From Polytrichum commune (Eukaryota; Streptophyta; Polytrichopsida; Polytrichales; Polytrichaceae), in NCBI GenBank assembly GCA_950295325.1, contig OX485803.1, positions 1,240,001-1,304,000 of the forward strand: a DNA stretch of 64,000 nt, written 5' to 3'. The number at the start of each line of letters is the position of its first letter. The stretch's first letter is position 1. The notes under the pieces were generated by a model that saw nothing but the letters and a program-made list of their open reading frames with translations, was not told where the DNA came from and searched no databases. A program made the position numbers and the translations under genes. Positions 13,511 to 26,668 of the stretch are shown here, one piece after another.

Positions 13511-13980
13511 TGGCTCGTTCTTCTTGTTCTCCATCTTCTATTGATCAACTTTACACATTGAAGCTTGTGTTTGGTTGCTAGCAAATGTATGATGATACAT
13601 CATCATATATCATATTCAAATTGGAGCCCCCTTATTTAGTTGTGGTTATTAGAAGTGCATGTTTGTTGTTTCCTTATATGAATACACAGGTTTTTCAATT
13701 GAATGAAGAGTAGTTGATAAAATTTGAAAATGTAGTCTGATCTCTTTTACACACGTGTCTTTATGGTTTGTTCTTTGATCCTCACCAAATCACGCACCAA
13801 TCAAGTATAGGTGTCTCATTAAGAAAACATACCAAATAACATCACATACCTTATAGGTCCTTTCGATTGTGGTTTCTCCAATTTTAGGTACCCAACATTT
13901 TGGATAATGGGCCATTACGGGGTACATCAATTTAGCCTAAAATGGACATTAGGTAGTCTACCTCTCTGAGAATGCTACAT

Positions 13981-14191
13981 TAAATATGATATTTAGTGTC
14001 ACTTGCTATTTGGAGTTACATAATGTTATATCTTTTTACTATTGATGTAATTTTTAAACCAAATAAAGATATTCGTGTTCTATTGTGTCCAAACAACCAA
14101 CTTAACTTTTGCTAAAAAAATTTGAGATATACAACAAATAGTTCTACCTTGTGTAATTCCAAATAATAAGTGCCACTAAATACAATATTTA
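13981..14191. mobile_element. MITE with about 42 bp terminal inverted repeats
   Basis: The left end TAAATATGATATTTAGTGTC and following ACTT..TATTTGGAGTTACA are mirrored at 14151-14191 by GTAATTCCAAATAATAAGTG and CCACTAAATACAATATTTAG. The interior is AT-rich and non-coding. Confidence 0.75.
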
Positions 14192-14214
14192 GTGTGGTTT
14201 TCGAACAATTAGTA

Positions 14215-14330
14215 CAAGATGTTTAGTGAAATTTTAAACATTCTCTCGTAGTTTTTGGATGTCACATGATTTCCTTATTTGTCAAGATTTTTCTTCTTTT
14301 TTAATAAAGGCACTCCCAATTGGATCTTAG
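14215..14330 (+). repeat. Dispersed repeat family F, short copy
   Basis: This contains the CTCGTAGTTTTTGGATGTCA and TTTGTCAAGATTTTTCTTC blocks that align with the 13.4 kb copy. It lies just right of the MITE at 13981-14191. Confidence 0.4.
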
Positions 14331-15780
14331 AATACTAGTTACAAAAATACATAGTTCAAACTCTTTTCAATACATACCCAATTTTGGGTGTTGTGATTTG
14401 AGCACACCTTAATTCTAATCACTCGCCACTGAAACTTTGATGGATTGACTACAAAAGTGCTTGAATTATACCCGCTTACGTTGGTTGTGCTTTTAAAGGT
14501 TCATTGATGTGTAATGTGAATGAGCTTACACACATTGATACATGTACATGTGTATTCATCCAATACATGGCATCTTCATTCATGACCAAACCACAATCTT
14601 CTACCCAAAATTATGTTTTCTAAAATCTGAGGTCACAATGTAGCTTTCCATCTTTTAACCGAACAACAAAACGCTAGTAAGGAGTGTGAGGCCAAAGTTC
14701 TAAAAGGTACATTAAGCTTTTAATTGTAGAGTGGCCCACTCTATTCAACACCAACTACATTGATTATATTGCAATCATTGGGTGGCCTTTAGAAAGGGTA
14801 ACACGACACTTGGTGCTACATGACAAGTCACACCGACCATGCTAATAGTATAACACATCGATTTTAATGCTACACTAATCAGATGCTTGATGTAGCACGA
14901 TTACACAGCCCAAATCTAGGATGTTCATACGTCATGGTTGTTTGTGTCATATATACACACCTTAGTTATGATTCTAATTTTGGTCCTCGGACTATGGGTT
15001 GAAGTTTGCACCCATCACAATGCAAAAGGCTGGCAAAAACTAAGATTTTCCAACTTGGGCTGTCATTTGAAAGGCACCTTGAAGATTTTACTCGTCACAA
15101 GATAGGCAAAATAAAAACCACCATTCAAATGACAGGGACAATTGGGCACAACAAGGGCATGGCATGTCACTTCTTTTACAAAAAAGGAGGTCTTCATATA
15201 TATATATATTACAAATCTATAGTATTCTATATATTGGCACTAGAGCATGAGGTACATGGTTTTGAATTCCACAATCCTTAGTTCAGGAACTCCTAAATGC
15301 TTGGCTCTAGCCTCCTAGGCAGTTAGTCTAGCCTCTTGCCACTCAATGACCAAGTTTAGTTCTCTTTACATATTTGTAACATTGCTCCTCCAAGGCTCTA
15401 TTGACATTGATATTGTCATCAATCTCTATGGTGGATGCCGTGAAGTTTGAAGAAACTAGGATCCTTCATAAACTCTTCCATGAATTTGTCAAGTGAGTAA
15501 ATGTATGTCCCAACTCTCGGGCCTTTGTATTCATCAAAATTTGTTTTGATGAAAGAATTGAGAATAATGGTCATTCAACATGATTTACCTTATCACGTAT
15601 TTTCCCCTTGAATCCAATTTGGTATCAACCTTGTTCATTAAATTGAAGCGTTTCTACGCCCTACATACAAGTGCGAGGCAATCCTTCTTCCCAAATGAAA
15701 TACCATTCGAATTCATCCTCAAATAATTAGGGCTCTCCTTGGCCTCCAAAATGTATCATGGTGGACCCATTTCTATTTCC
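14331..15780. other. Intergenic, no gene seen
   Basis: This contains only short frames and a small TA run near 15200. No recognisable element was found. Confidence 0.45.
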
Positions 15781-16385
15781 CATAATAAGAACATCTCCTT
15801 TCTCTTCGAATATTGTCTCATGTTTGGGTTGTGGGGTTTAGGGTTTAGGGTTTACCCTAAAACCCCCAACCACCCCTCCCCACACTTAGTCATCTTCCAA
15901 TATGTATATAAATCCTTGGAAAGGGGTTGGATTTGATCCACCAACCCCTTTTAACAACTAGTGTTGATGTTCAAGCTCTCAAAAAAATACAAAAAAATGA
16001 CTTGAAAGTGTGGAATGTGTGTTTCGGCAACAAAACCAACATTCGATACATTCTAGTCCTTTATTTTGAGAGGGCCTCCTAGCTCATAATAAGATTATCT
16101 CCTTTCTCTTCGAATATTGTCTCATGTTTGGATTGTGGGGTTTAGGGTTAGGGTTTACCCTAAACCCTAAACCCCCCACCACCCCTCCCCACACTTAGTC
16201 GTCTTCCAATATGTGTATAAATACTCGAAAAGGGGTTGGATTTGATCCACCAACCCCTCTCAACTCCTAATGTTGATGTTCAAGCTCTCAAAAAAATGAA
16301 AAAAAATTACCGAAAAGTGTAGAATTTGTGTTTCAACAACGAAACCAATATTCCACACATTCTGGTCCTTGTTTTTTTGAGAGAT
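15781..16385. repeat. Tandem duplication, period about 304 bp, containing telomere-like palindromes
   Basis: CATAATAAGA begins at 15781 and again at 16085. TCTTCGAATATTGTCTCATG, AGGGGTTGGATTTGATCCAC and TGTTGATGTTCAAGCTCTCA recur in both units. Each unit has TTTAGGG repeats directly followed by CCCTAAA repeats, so the telomere-like tract is a head-to-head palindrome (about 15836-15870 and 16138-16174). Confidence 0.8.
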
Positions 16386-19300
16386 ATTTGGGAGACTTGG
16401 GAGACTTGGGAGGAGATGAATATTGAAGATGAAACTTTTGGAGATTTTGAATTGCCAAAGCAGAAGTTAGAGAAACAAACTTGAATTATGTAATCTCCAC
16501 CTTACAGATGCATCCTTTCTCGAAGTCTTGTTTTTTGCATTCTTGTCTATCATTTGGAACTAGAAGTACTTGTGAAACCAATACTAAAGATTGATGTTCT
16601 GTTTTTTAGGAATGAATTTGTAGGTGGATGTTGGTAGGGGGACCAAGTATTGTATGTTTGAGTTGTCGATAACCTTGGAATGAATTCAATATAGTAGAGG
16701 AGAAGTTGAAAACTTGGAGTCCACAATTTAAACTTAGTGAGTTCTTTTGTTTGTAATAATTGGCTTGTTGATTTGCAAATAAATACACACTATAGCAGTT
16801 ATCTTAAACTATAAATCTCTCTAGAGAAATTGCATAAGATTACAACTATTCTTGTGAACGGAAAATACAAAGAAAATGGTTAATGTGGTGGAATTCCACT
16901 CCGATGTCACATAAGTCCCTATTAAAGGTTTCCACTACATGATTTTAGGGACATTGACCTTAATGCTTGGTTGGTTAAAGCACATTTGTAAGCTCAAGTA
17001 ATATGGTTTATTTCACTCATTTGGATTTATGTTTTAATCTTGTTTTTGTTTTCATTGTATTTATACGTTTTTTCTCATGGTGAATTTGATGTCCCAATTG
17101 AAGGAGGTTGTCTTTGAGGAGTTTGATGGTATTTTGCTTAAGTTGGTCATGGTCAATTGAGAGAATGTTCTCAAACCTAGAAACTTTGTGGAACGTTGGC
17201 GATATCTCTTATGGGCGTTGGCTTTTATTCAACTTTTCTAGGGGGAGACACCTTTCACAAAATCCATAATTTAATTGAATTGTCTTGGTTTCTCTGACGG
17301 AGAAAACCTAGCTAGGTAGGTAGGAAGCCAAGAGCCCACCCACCACAAGGTAGGCAGTGAACCCCACCCAACACCAAGAGGATTCTTGAGCAGGGTAGGG
17401 CCACCAAGCTCAAATTCACGTCGGATTGGCCGATGTTGGTTATTTATTTATTTATTTATTGATGTGCTTGAAGCATTACATAGTCTAATGTGCAATGTGC
17501 ATTGGACGCACTTGGCTGAGTGGCAGGCAACAACAAGCTTGTCTACCCAATGTCCATGATCTAGTGTGATATTCATTGGGAAGAGTCTAAATATGTCATT
17601 AAAGAACTATGAGAATATTTTTAGAATATTCGACATTCTCAAAGTGAGGTGGATGTTTTGGATATGGGCTCACCCCAAGAAAATTTGGGTAAAAACTGAA
17701 AGGCACTAAGGTAGATAGATCAATTTCCGATTACTTAACCCCTAAAGGACGAGGAGGTCATATTTGGCCTTTTCAACAATTTTTAGGAGGGCCATGGAGT
17801 TGGGATCATTGTCGAATTCAACAAGGTAAAGTGCGGGGGGTTTGTACTATGATTGTTCATGTCATGCCCATAAATTGTTGTTTTTAAATTTGGTATTTTT
17901 TTTAGGGGCAAAAACACGATGACATCTCTAGATTTTGGCTTCAAGCATGCCTAGAAGGCTTCACATGGGCAATTTTGGCAATAGAGTGGTTGTGATAAAG
18001 GGTGGGCAACGGGGATGGGATGGGTTTGGCGGGCCATGCCAAAGCACATAGTAGGGCATCTATGGTAGGAATGGGGACAACTCACCACATTATTGGCCCT
18101 CTAGTCTACAAAGAGGGAGGGGTGGGACCACACATAAGGTTGGCAACCATAGATATAGGGTTTGTCGTAATTAGTTGTAGTTTGTGTAAGAGCGGGCCCA
18201 GGATGTTTCCCCTCCACCCCCTTTATTCTAATGTGCCTGCTACCACACGCCCATATACTAGTTTATAGGACATCAAAATTCCACAAATGCATCAATGAAT
18301 GACAAAAACATTATTATATATAAATATATATAATGTCAAACATCTACCATTTGGATACTTAAAATTCCACAATTGTGTGGTTTAACTATCCATAACTCTT
18401 AGATTTTATAATCATCTAGCCAGGTAATCCCAATGTAGAGAGAAATTGCTCAATGACACATATGTACACAAATGCTATAATTGGAGTGCTTTGTAGTTGC
18501 ACATACAACAAGGCCCCTAGACCACACAAAATAAAACCAAATCAAGTTTTTTAAACTAGTGATGTGTCATGGACTCCACAACAAAGGATATGATGCAGAG
18601 ATTTCCCCCCAAAAAATCACACCTGAAACAACAACCCCCTCAAAGTGGTCTCTTGAAGTTTGGGCAACCATCCAATCTCAACATACCACGGAGATGCACA
18701 TCAATCTCAAAGGACGAAATGCACACATAGGGGTGAGTTTTTAATTAGGACACTTGAGGAAGGTAACATCCAATTCATAAGGTTGGAAACCAATAAATGC
18801 TTGTCACAGCCCCCCCCCCCCAATTGTCCCATACACGAAAGTGTGAAAATTTTCGTTGAAATTGTGTGATTTCGTGCCCAGTCCTTTAGGGGTAAAGCAA
18901 TTTCACATAAGTGTGGTATATGTGTGATTATGGAGTGAAATTCAACAGGCCTGAAAATTGATCTCATAATGTTTAACCAAAAAAAAAAATCAATATGTAT
19001 TTGAAGTGTTGAAATCATAGTAAAATTTAAAGGCAAGATTCTCTCCCATATTTAAAGCATAAGTCAACTTATTTTTGGTAACTGGTAGATGAAAACTCGA
19101 GTACAATCAATGCCCTTTTCAAGGAACCCAAATTTGTGCCTTTTTAACTTACTTTTTCATTCACATTGAACTCTTCAATGTCTATAACTCCTCTCTCACC
19201 TGGTCACTACCTATTTCCAACGTTCCAAATTAGATAATGACGGCTACACGTGTGGAAGTTCAAGGCTTTCGGGGACTCTTATGTACTAAGATTGGGGCAA

Positions 19301-22300
19301 TTATCGAAAATGGGTCTATCTACCATATCCCTTACTGATGATAATTATGTGGTTGTAAATTGTATAAGCTTTAAAGTGGTTAGTGGTTCTAAAATGATTA
19401 AAATCTTCTCAACTATGGTGGATTTTCTCATTCTAGAACAACTAAAGTAATAAGTAAATAAAATAAAATAAAACATTGGTGTGCATTTAAACATTGACAC
19501 GAATGAGAACCTGTTCTTCTTTGCTTTGATCATGTTTTACCAACCTTCAAGGTGAAGTTACTTCCTCCCTTTCATAGGGCAACCTCTTTTTTAGTAACAG
19601 TTTCAAACGGGAGAGGTTGTACTCCCAAGGTGGATCCACAAAGGCTTGTTTGTTGTCTAGTTTTCTTTTGTTTAGTGCTAAGTATGTGAAATATTTTATG
19701 ACTATTTGATGTATTTGTCACATTCTAGAATGCAAATCTATGCGTATCGCAGTACATTGGTAACCACTTCAAATCAATTCACAAGTTGTTAGGCTGTCTC
19801 GGCATTCACAATCTGGTACTCTTGAATGATGGGTTTTGTGGGGGCCATTACACACATTAAAGATGATGATAGTTGTAGTAGTAGTTGGGTGTGTAATTAT
19901 AAGGTTGTTAAGGGTTCTCAAGCGATAAGGATCTTGAGATATTTACACTAAATATAGAAATGTGTTTCAACTCTTTACTCTGAAGACCATTTTTTAAGGA
20001 AGCCAGTTTTGCATGTTGGTTATTTTTCTTTTTCTTTTTCTACACTACACATCTTATTTAGTGTATGGCCACACTATCCATCTGCAAACCACACTAATTG
20101 TCCTACACTTAGAGTAGAGGAGCTCATAACTGATCACTTAAGAGAATTTGCACCAGATATGGAGAAGTATAAGGCGGTGCAAATTTCTCCTCTATGGGAA
20201 GATAGAAACCAAGAGGATTGTAAATTTTTTTGGTAATTATATTCTTTAAATTGAAATTACTGTGGATTTTTTAAGTCAAAAGTTGGCTCGAACGTATTAC
20301 CAATGTCTTGAATTTACCATAATTGCTCATTTTAAACACTCGTTCCTTCTCACTTTAGTATCCAAACCATGGACATGTGTCATGACACTGTTGGTTCCGA
20401 CCTAATCGAAATTTAGTCCCAGCCTGATCAACACTATGGCACCCTGTAGGTTGCTGATGGGGTCCTGATCAAGAATGGGTGCTTCAACTATATTGGGTCA
20501 CAACTAGAGAGGATGTCACAAAATCACAAAGACCACTCCAATTAACACGGCACACCAATTTGAATGCCACACTACAACAAGTACTTAGATTACTTATTTG
20601 TGTTATCAAAATAAGTAAATCAAAACATTCTAAGTACAAATTTATAGCACCAAACAACTCCAAATAGTAACCCACACCAATCACCATATTTAGTGTATTG
20701 GGTATGGGCCAAGGCTAGACAACCACCTCTTTGAGATGGGCCCCATCAACATTACTCAAAGTAACAAAAAAAAATGCAGTTTATAATATTACAGGATGTT
20801 ATCTTCTATTTAATCAATTTGCCACCACTTAGGCAGCGGAGGATGATGAGATTCAAGGGCCTTCACACAAAACATACTATTCCTAATTGTGTTTGTGAAG
20901 TGTGTGAACCTAGAATGATGGGCAATGTTAAAGTGGGAAGAATCTTGAAACCCATAGAGTTCATATTCATTGTAGAATGCGAACCAATTCAAGGTCCACA
21001 AGGCTCTATGAGCCTCATGACAAAGGTTTTTAAGGTTGTCTGTATTGTTATTTAGAGATGAAGATATTTAAAGTGATACCACCAAAACGCATCCATTCAT
21101 CAATGGCATTCTTTCATCCATAGTATTCATATATATGAGAGACTAATATTAAAGGCTTTGCACTTGTGTAAATAACATAATTTTACATACATACCGTTTT
21201 ACATATTTTTACGTATTTTACGTATTTTTAAGTTTATTTTCCATTTCCTCACTGAAGTTGGTTATATAAGTTCAATCTCATAAACCTGGTAGATTTTGAC
21301 TTTGATGCTTCTTTAGGGCTCACATGAAGGATACAACACATACCAATACCTTTTAAGGGTTAAAGTTCTTGTGTTCTCGTGAAATTTGACTAAAAAAGGG
21401 GACTACAAAGGGCCATGACATAAAGGTTTAGGGTGTTTACAAGGGACCTTTACAAGGTGTTTACACGTGACCATCACTTTTTTTTTGGGGGGGGGGGGGC
21501 TCTTTTGTACTATCTTTTTTGGAATATTCTTTGATTGAATAGCATTGCAAGGTAAACAACTTCACTATAAATCCATAGAATTAAAATACAATGAAATCCA
21601 TTCATTTTAGAAGAAATCCTGGGCGTGTCAAAGTATGCAACGCTTGGAAAGCCGACCAAAGCATTTTTTCATATACAATGTGAGCTTCATAATGTACATG
21701 TGCTTGATTCGGTGTATGATCTTAAACATACTCCTACATTTCATTGGTCTATGGTTGGGTATGCACCAAGAAATGGACACCAGAAAGACGTGTGTTGAAA
21801 GAGATTGGACTACATGCCCAAAATTCGTGAACTGTTCTAGATGTAGTAGTGAACATTATTAGGGAGAGCTTATATGATCATTCCATGAGAAAGAAAATTT
21901 CCACTTTGACAATGAGTTGAAGATTCTTTCGAGCTTTGGAAACAAAGGTAGATGAGGCTAATATGAACACCTCTATCCCTGTGGAATCATCTAGCTGATG
22001 GATTCAAGCATTAGAAGCTTGAGCAAGTTAGCAATTGCGAATCAAGACCACATTTTTTAAAAGCGTTGAAATTGGAGTTGAGGAAGGTGTTGATAAGAGC
22101 TCTAGAATCAAAGATTCTTTGCTTCCCAATTTGGTGTTATAGGGCGGAACTCTTCCCATTGTTCATTGCTATGTAAGTGAACGATATCACTAGGAAATTC
22201 TAAATATTTCATTGCCAATGAAAATCAACTTTAATGCCAATATTGACTATGTCACATCTTTGAATTGGTCACGGGTAAGATAAAGTGTTGCCAAATTGGC

Positions 22301-23761
22301 TCTTCATTGTAGAATGTGCACATTACAAGTTGGTCAACACCTCATAGCCACATGCTGCCTCCTAATTTGCTGAAGTTGTTGCCTCCTAATTTTACTACCT
22401 TGCCCGTAAAAATCAAAAGTGTCATAGCTCGGTGGATAGCACTCCTAATTATGGAGGATGCTAGTTTTAGTTTGATTTTTGCAAAGGTAATTAACCCAAG
22501 TATCATCAAGGTGGCGGCTAAATCAACATGCAGTACTCAACCACTAAATTAGGTCGATTGTAGTGCCGATTAGGAGCCAAAAATAGATGTCTGACTAAAG
22601 AAGCTAACCGAAGTAGCCTCACCTACATTACAAGGAAAGTGGCTACGAGCATGATTTGGAGTTACAAATCATCTTGCATTGATTGCAAATTTCATATTCT
22701 ATAAGAAGTGGTTACAAAGAGAAAATTGTTTGTTTAGGACACACTTATCTAAGATTACTCAAGGGACCTATCATGTTCTATGGGCTAGCAAATCCCAACA
22801 TGAAGGCAAAGTTATTTGAGTTATTTGAGAAGAGTGTTATGGGATGTTGGGAGACCAATATGAATTTAAGAGCTAGTTCACATGAGGTCCCAAGTCCCAC
22901 TCATGCTAACAAATCCCAACATGAAGGCAAAGTCCCAACTTTTGAGCCTCAACAAACCATTAAAATAAGGTTAATTATCATTAAAGTTGGATCTTAATTA
23001 TTGTAGGCAAAAGTTTTTGCGGGGCTTGTGTTAGGAGTTAGGCTTAGATTTTTACTCAACCCAACTCTCAACAAAAGTCTCAAGCCTTACCTTCAAAAAG
23101 TGTTGCCATGTACTCATCCATGTCATGCTTGGGACTTGGGACTTGGGACCCGGGTGAAGTGGTAAGTCGCAACTTCCATGCTCTCAACGGCTGAGATTGC
23201 ATAGATTGACCTCAAGTGACTTGGGACCCCGTGCAAACCAATCCTAAGTCTCCCTATATTGATGATCAAGAATAGAAAGAGAATAGAGAAAGGGTTTTCA
23301 CTAATGTTATATACCTTGATCGCAATTAGATTCTACAAACTTGGATTAATCTAAGAGGAAAAGTGGCATTGAGTGATAGGTGAACTAGGAATCACCGAAT
23401 AACAACACCCCCCCATGGTGTTTAATATTGAAGTCTTCAACACCTGTCAAATGCCATTTTGGTTGTCAATTTTTTATTTTTTTTTAATTTATTTGGGCAC
23501 TTCACAAAAATGTGCTCTACAAAGTTTTCACCCTTCACAGTGAAGGTTTCTCCTAAAATTGGCCCTCACAAAATACAGTGGCTGTAATTTGCAAATAGTA
23601 ACATAGGTAGACTCCATTCTTGGCACTCTAGTAGACACTACCAAATTCCAATAACTCTTGCAACTTCCACCCTACAACTACAACTTCGATTCGGCACTAA
23701 CTGCAACTTTGGCTTGGCAAGCACAACTATACGTGAACGTGGATTTTCCAAATAGAATTGG
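16386..23761. other. Intergenic, no firm gene
   Basis: The stretch has short non-conserved frames, a TTTA tetranucleotide run at 17442-17460, a C run at 18810-18821 and a G run at 21487-21499. CAAATCCCAACATGAAGGCA is repeated at about 22790 and 22907. A frame near 20100-20235 looks somewhat protein-like but was not identified. Confidence 0.45.
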
Positions 23762-23950
23762 GTGAAGAGTGCTCATTGCAGAAATCGATTGAAACTTGAA
23801 ACATTGGATGCATTGATGCGAGTGTCATTATGGGATGTGGCTAGAATTTTTGACACTTGGTATTGGTATTTAACCAAAAACCGGAGGGCTTTGCCTTCGG
23901 AGTTGGATGATGATTACGTGCATTATGTAGGGAATCTAAATAATTTTAGT
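23762..23950 (+). mobile_element. Possible hAT-type transposase C-terminal remnant
   Basis: An open stretch reads HCRNRLKLETLDALMRVSL followed by a Trp/Tyr-rich segment and KNRRALPSELDD. The pattern (R)NRL...LDALMRVSL resembles the C-terminal dimerisation region of hAT transposases and hAT-derived plant proteins. Upstream transposase sequence is not visible and no terminal repeats were found, so this is a fragment at most. Confidence 0.35.
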
Positions 23951-25899
23951 GCATCATTTTCATTTCATGTACTTCGTCAATATAGTGAAACATCATATTA
24001 TTTTCATATTCAATACAAATTAGCCAATATCAAGTTTTTTTTAAAATTTTTTTTTGTAAAGTGTTGCAAAAAAGTTTGAAAGTTTGAGTGAAGAAGATAT
24101 GCTTAATATGGAACAAGATAGCATATTAAGCTGACCATATCAGCATTGACACTTTTATATATTGGGAAACACCTTCATTGTCCTTTATGGGTTCAAAATG
24201 GTGTGTGTATATATATATATATATCATTATGTGAATTATACTCATGGTACTTTTGAATACAAAAAGATAATATATTGCATAGAGTTTAAGATAATAAGTA
24301 TCACTAGATAAAATAATATACCTAAAAACTAAGGTATTTATGTAAAACTAAATTCACATCAAACATACTATTTTATACATATTCAAGTATTATGAAATTG
24401 CTACGTATCATAAACCTCAATATCATGTTCGTTAGTACGTTCTCGTTAATTGCCAATGTCGTGCACTTCTTGATTCATATGTTCCATTAATTAATCAACA
24501 AATCTAGAGGAAATTTGTATTTCCCCACTCCCCTCACGTTGGTTATCTAGTTCAAATCATGATCCTAAAATGACATCATGTTTGTTGATTTGTTGCAGTT
24601 GCATATTTATTTCTCCAATTACTTACAAACACATGATGTACTTTTAATTTCATTCTTCAGTACGCTTGATGAAAAACATATTAATATCCTCACTTTCAAT
24701 GGTGCAATATAGTCACAACCCTATATATAATTATATATATATATATATAATTTTTGTTTTTCAACCAGTTGGTACCAATGAAGTAGATAGTGTAGCAATT
24801 TCATCCATATATTGAATGACATGACCATAAATGGATGAAAGAGTGACAACTTGGATTAAATTGGTCAAAATGGATGGTTTTTGGCTTTCTCTTGTTTTCA
24901 AATTTGGTAAGAATCTCAACCCAAAAAAGAAAAAAGAAAAGAAAGCAACAATAACAACAACAACTTTGCTTATGGCTATATTTTGCCAACCAGAAAAAGG
25001 CTAATGGTCACTCATGGGTCTACATGGGATAAGTACATTTTGATTGTTTGAAAAAAAATTTAAAAAAAAAAAAATCATCGTCTTATTGAGATGTACCAAA
25101 GTCCATTTTTATTGAATACCAACATCCTAATGATTTGAGGTCCTTGTAAACTTGCCTCTTTGAAGAGAGTATCTAGTTTGGGCTCATGCCGTCCCAGCCT
25201 ATTGCACTCGTGCAAATGAATGGATGGCTTTGGGGCGTCCTTGCACCATCCCTACACCTTCCTTTCAACATGTCATTATCAACAACTTGCCGTTTTGAAA
25301 CTTTGGAATGAAAACTATGTCACAACCCGTTTGTAGTTTATTGTACATTACACACAATCTAGAGATTTTAGATACTTGTACAATTTTAATAAGGAGAACT
25401 AGGTTGCTTGTTATCCATTCATGCTTAAGATGAATTTTAGTAGGTTGAAGTTGTGAACCGTAGTTGGTAACTTTACTATAATGTATAGTTATGCTAATGT
25501 GGGTGAAGTATCAGCAAGGAATAATTAATGTGGGCCACTCTAATTGTCTAGTTGGGGTGGAAACAATGTGGGTCCAAGATCCCAGGTCTTCCCCTCAATC
25601 TTCCTTGAGACTTTCAACCAACGCTTGACTTTAAATAAATAATCACCTTACATCAAAATTAGCATAAAATAAACTATTTAGCCACATCGATTTCCTAGAA
25701 AAACATTTAATGTGGCCCACACTAATTTAAAACTGAAGATTTGCGTGAGTTGAGAATTGTTGTGGCCCACACTAATAGTATTAGTCAGTGTAGTTTTGGT
25801 TGATGGAGATTGGAGCCCAATTCACAACAAACTTATCTGGAAAGTTCATCTCTTGTCCGGCTTTGAGAGATATTTCTATGAAGCACTACATTGGTTTGT
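23951..25899. other. Intergenic, no gene seen
   Basis: This is AT-rich with TA microsatellites at about 24207-24224 and 24729-24749. No coding or RNA gene was recognised. Confidence 0.45.
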
Positions 25900-26093
25900 C
25901 TAATTAGTGTGGGTATTATTTGGGATTATGCATTGCTATAGTATTTTTTTTGAGAGCATCATTTTTACGCAAATAGCATAAGTAGTTACTATGCACATCA
26001 AAGAATATGATATAACTTAGATTGTAAAAAATGGTAATGTTTGTAAAACATAATAGCAACGCGTAACTCCAAATGGTACCCCAAACTAATTAG
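25900..26093. mobile_element. MITE with about 41 bp terminal inverted repeats
   Basis: CTAATTAGTGTGGGTATTAT at the left end pairs with the right end, which finishes GGTACCCCAAACTAATTAG. The pairing extends inward through TTTGGGATTA and GCTATAG. The termini resemble those of the 13981-14191 element (TTTGG-GTTAC motif), so the two may be related. Confidence 0.75.
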
Positions 26094-26505
26094 AAAAACA
26101 ATTTACTTGAAGTGTCTTCAACTCAAGCCTAATTTTGAAAGTTGAGTTAATATGTTCAACCTCCCCTTTCAATCCCATTTTTGTGAGGGAACTTCAAGAT
26201 CTTAAACATGGTTTGACTCATAGAACTTGCAACCCCAAATGTATGCTTTGACCAATGCAAGTTTGGCTTAGCACACCAATCCCATTATGAGAAGCCAAAG
26301 CCAATTTGTTTTATAGTTGGACACCATTGTTGTAGCATGTTAATTAGAGTCTTAAGAGCCAATGAGTTGTGTTTACCATTAATTGTTAGTCATTAAAATG
26401 ATCTGTAGATTCTCTCCAGACGGCTTGACAAAAAGGTGGATCCCATCTAGAATATTGATGGCAAGCTCAAACTCTCGACATTCTTAAGGGACTTAACGTA
26501 AGTTA

Positions 26506-26668
26506 CAAATTTGATCTAGAGTTATCATTTTGTACGTCCCAAAGCCAATGAGCTTTCAAGCTATGTGTAGGTTGCCATGAATTCTCCATTGCTTAGCACC
26601 ATGGGCATTGAGCATATATATTGCTTTGGCTTTGGGACATACAAAATGATAACTCTAGATCAAATTTG
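26506..26668. repeat. Strong foldback: about 46 bp arms with a 70 bp loop
   Basis: The left arm from CAAATTTGATCTAGAGTTAT to CCCAAAGCCAA is mirrored at 26622-26668 by TTGGCTTTGGGACATACAAA and ATAACTCTAGATCAAATTTG. Only about one or two mismatches are visible. RNA from either strand would form a long stem. Confidence 0.8.

Noticed and set aside
20009-20236. Frame ending with a plausible soluble-protein segment (LRVEELITDHL...)
   Set aside because: It is short, has no clear splice context or family, and its neighbours are non-coding. It could be a gene fragment but is not supported.
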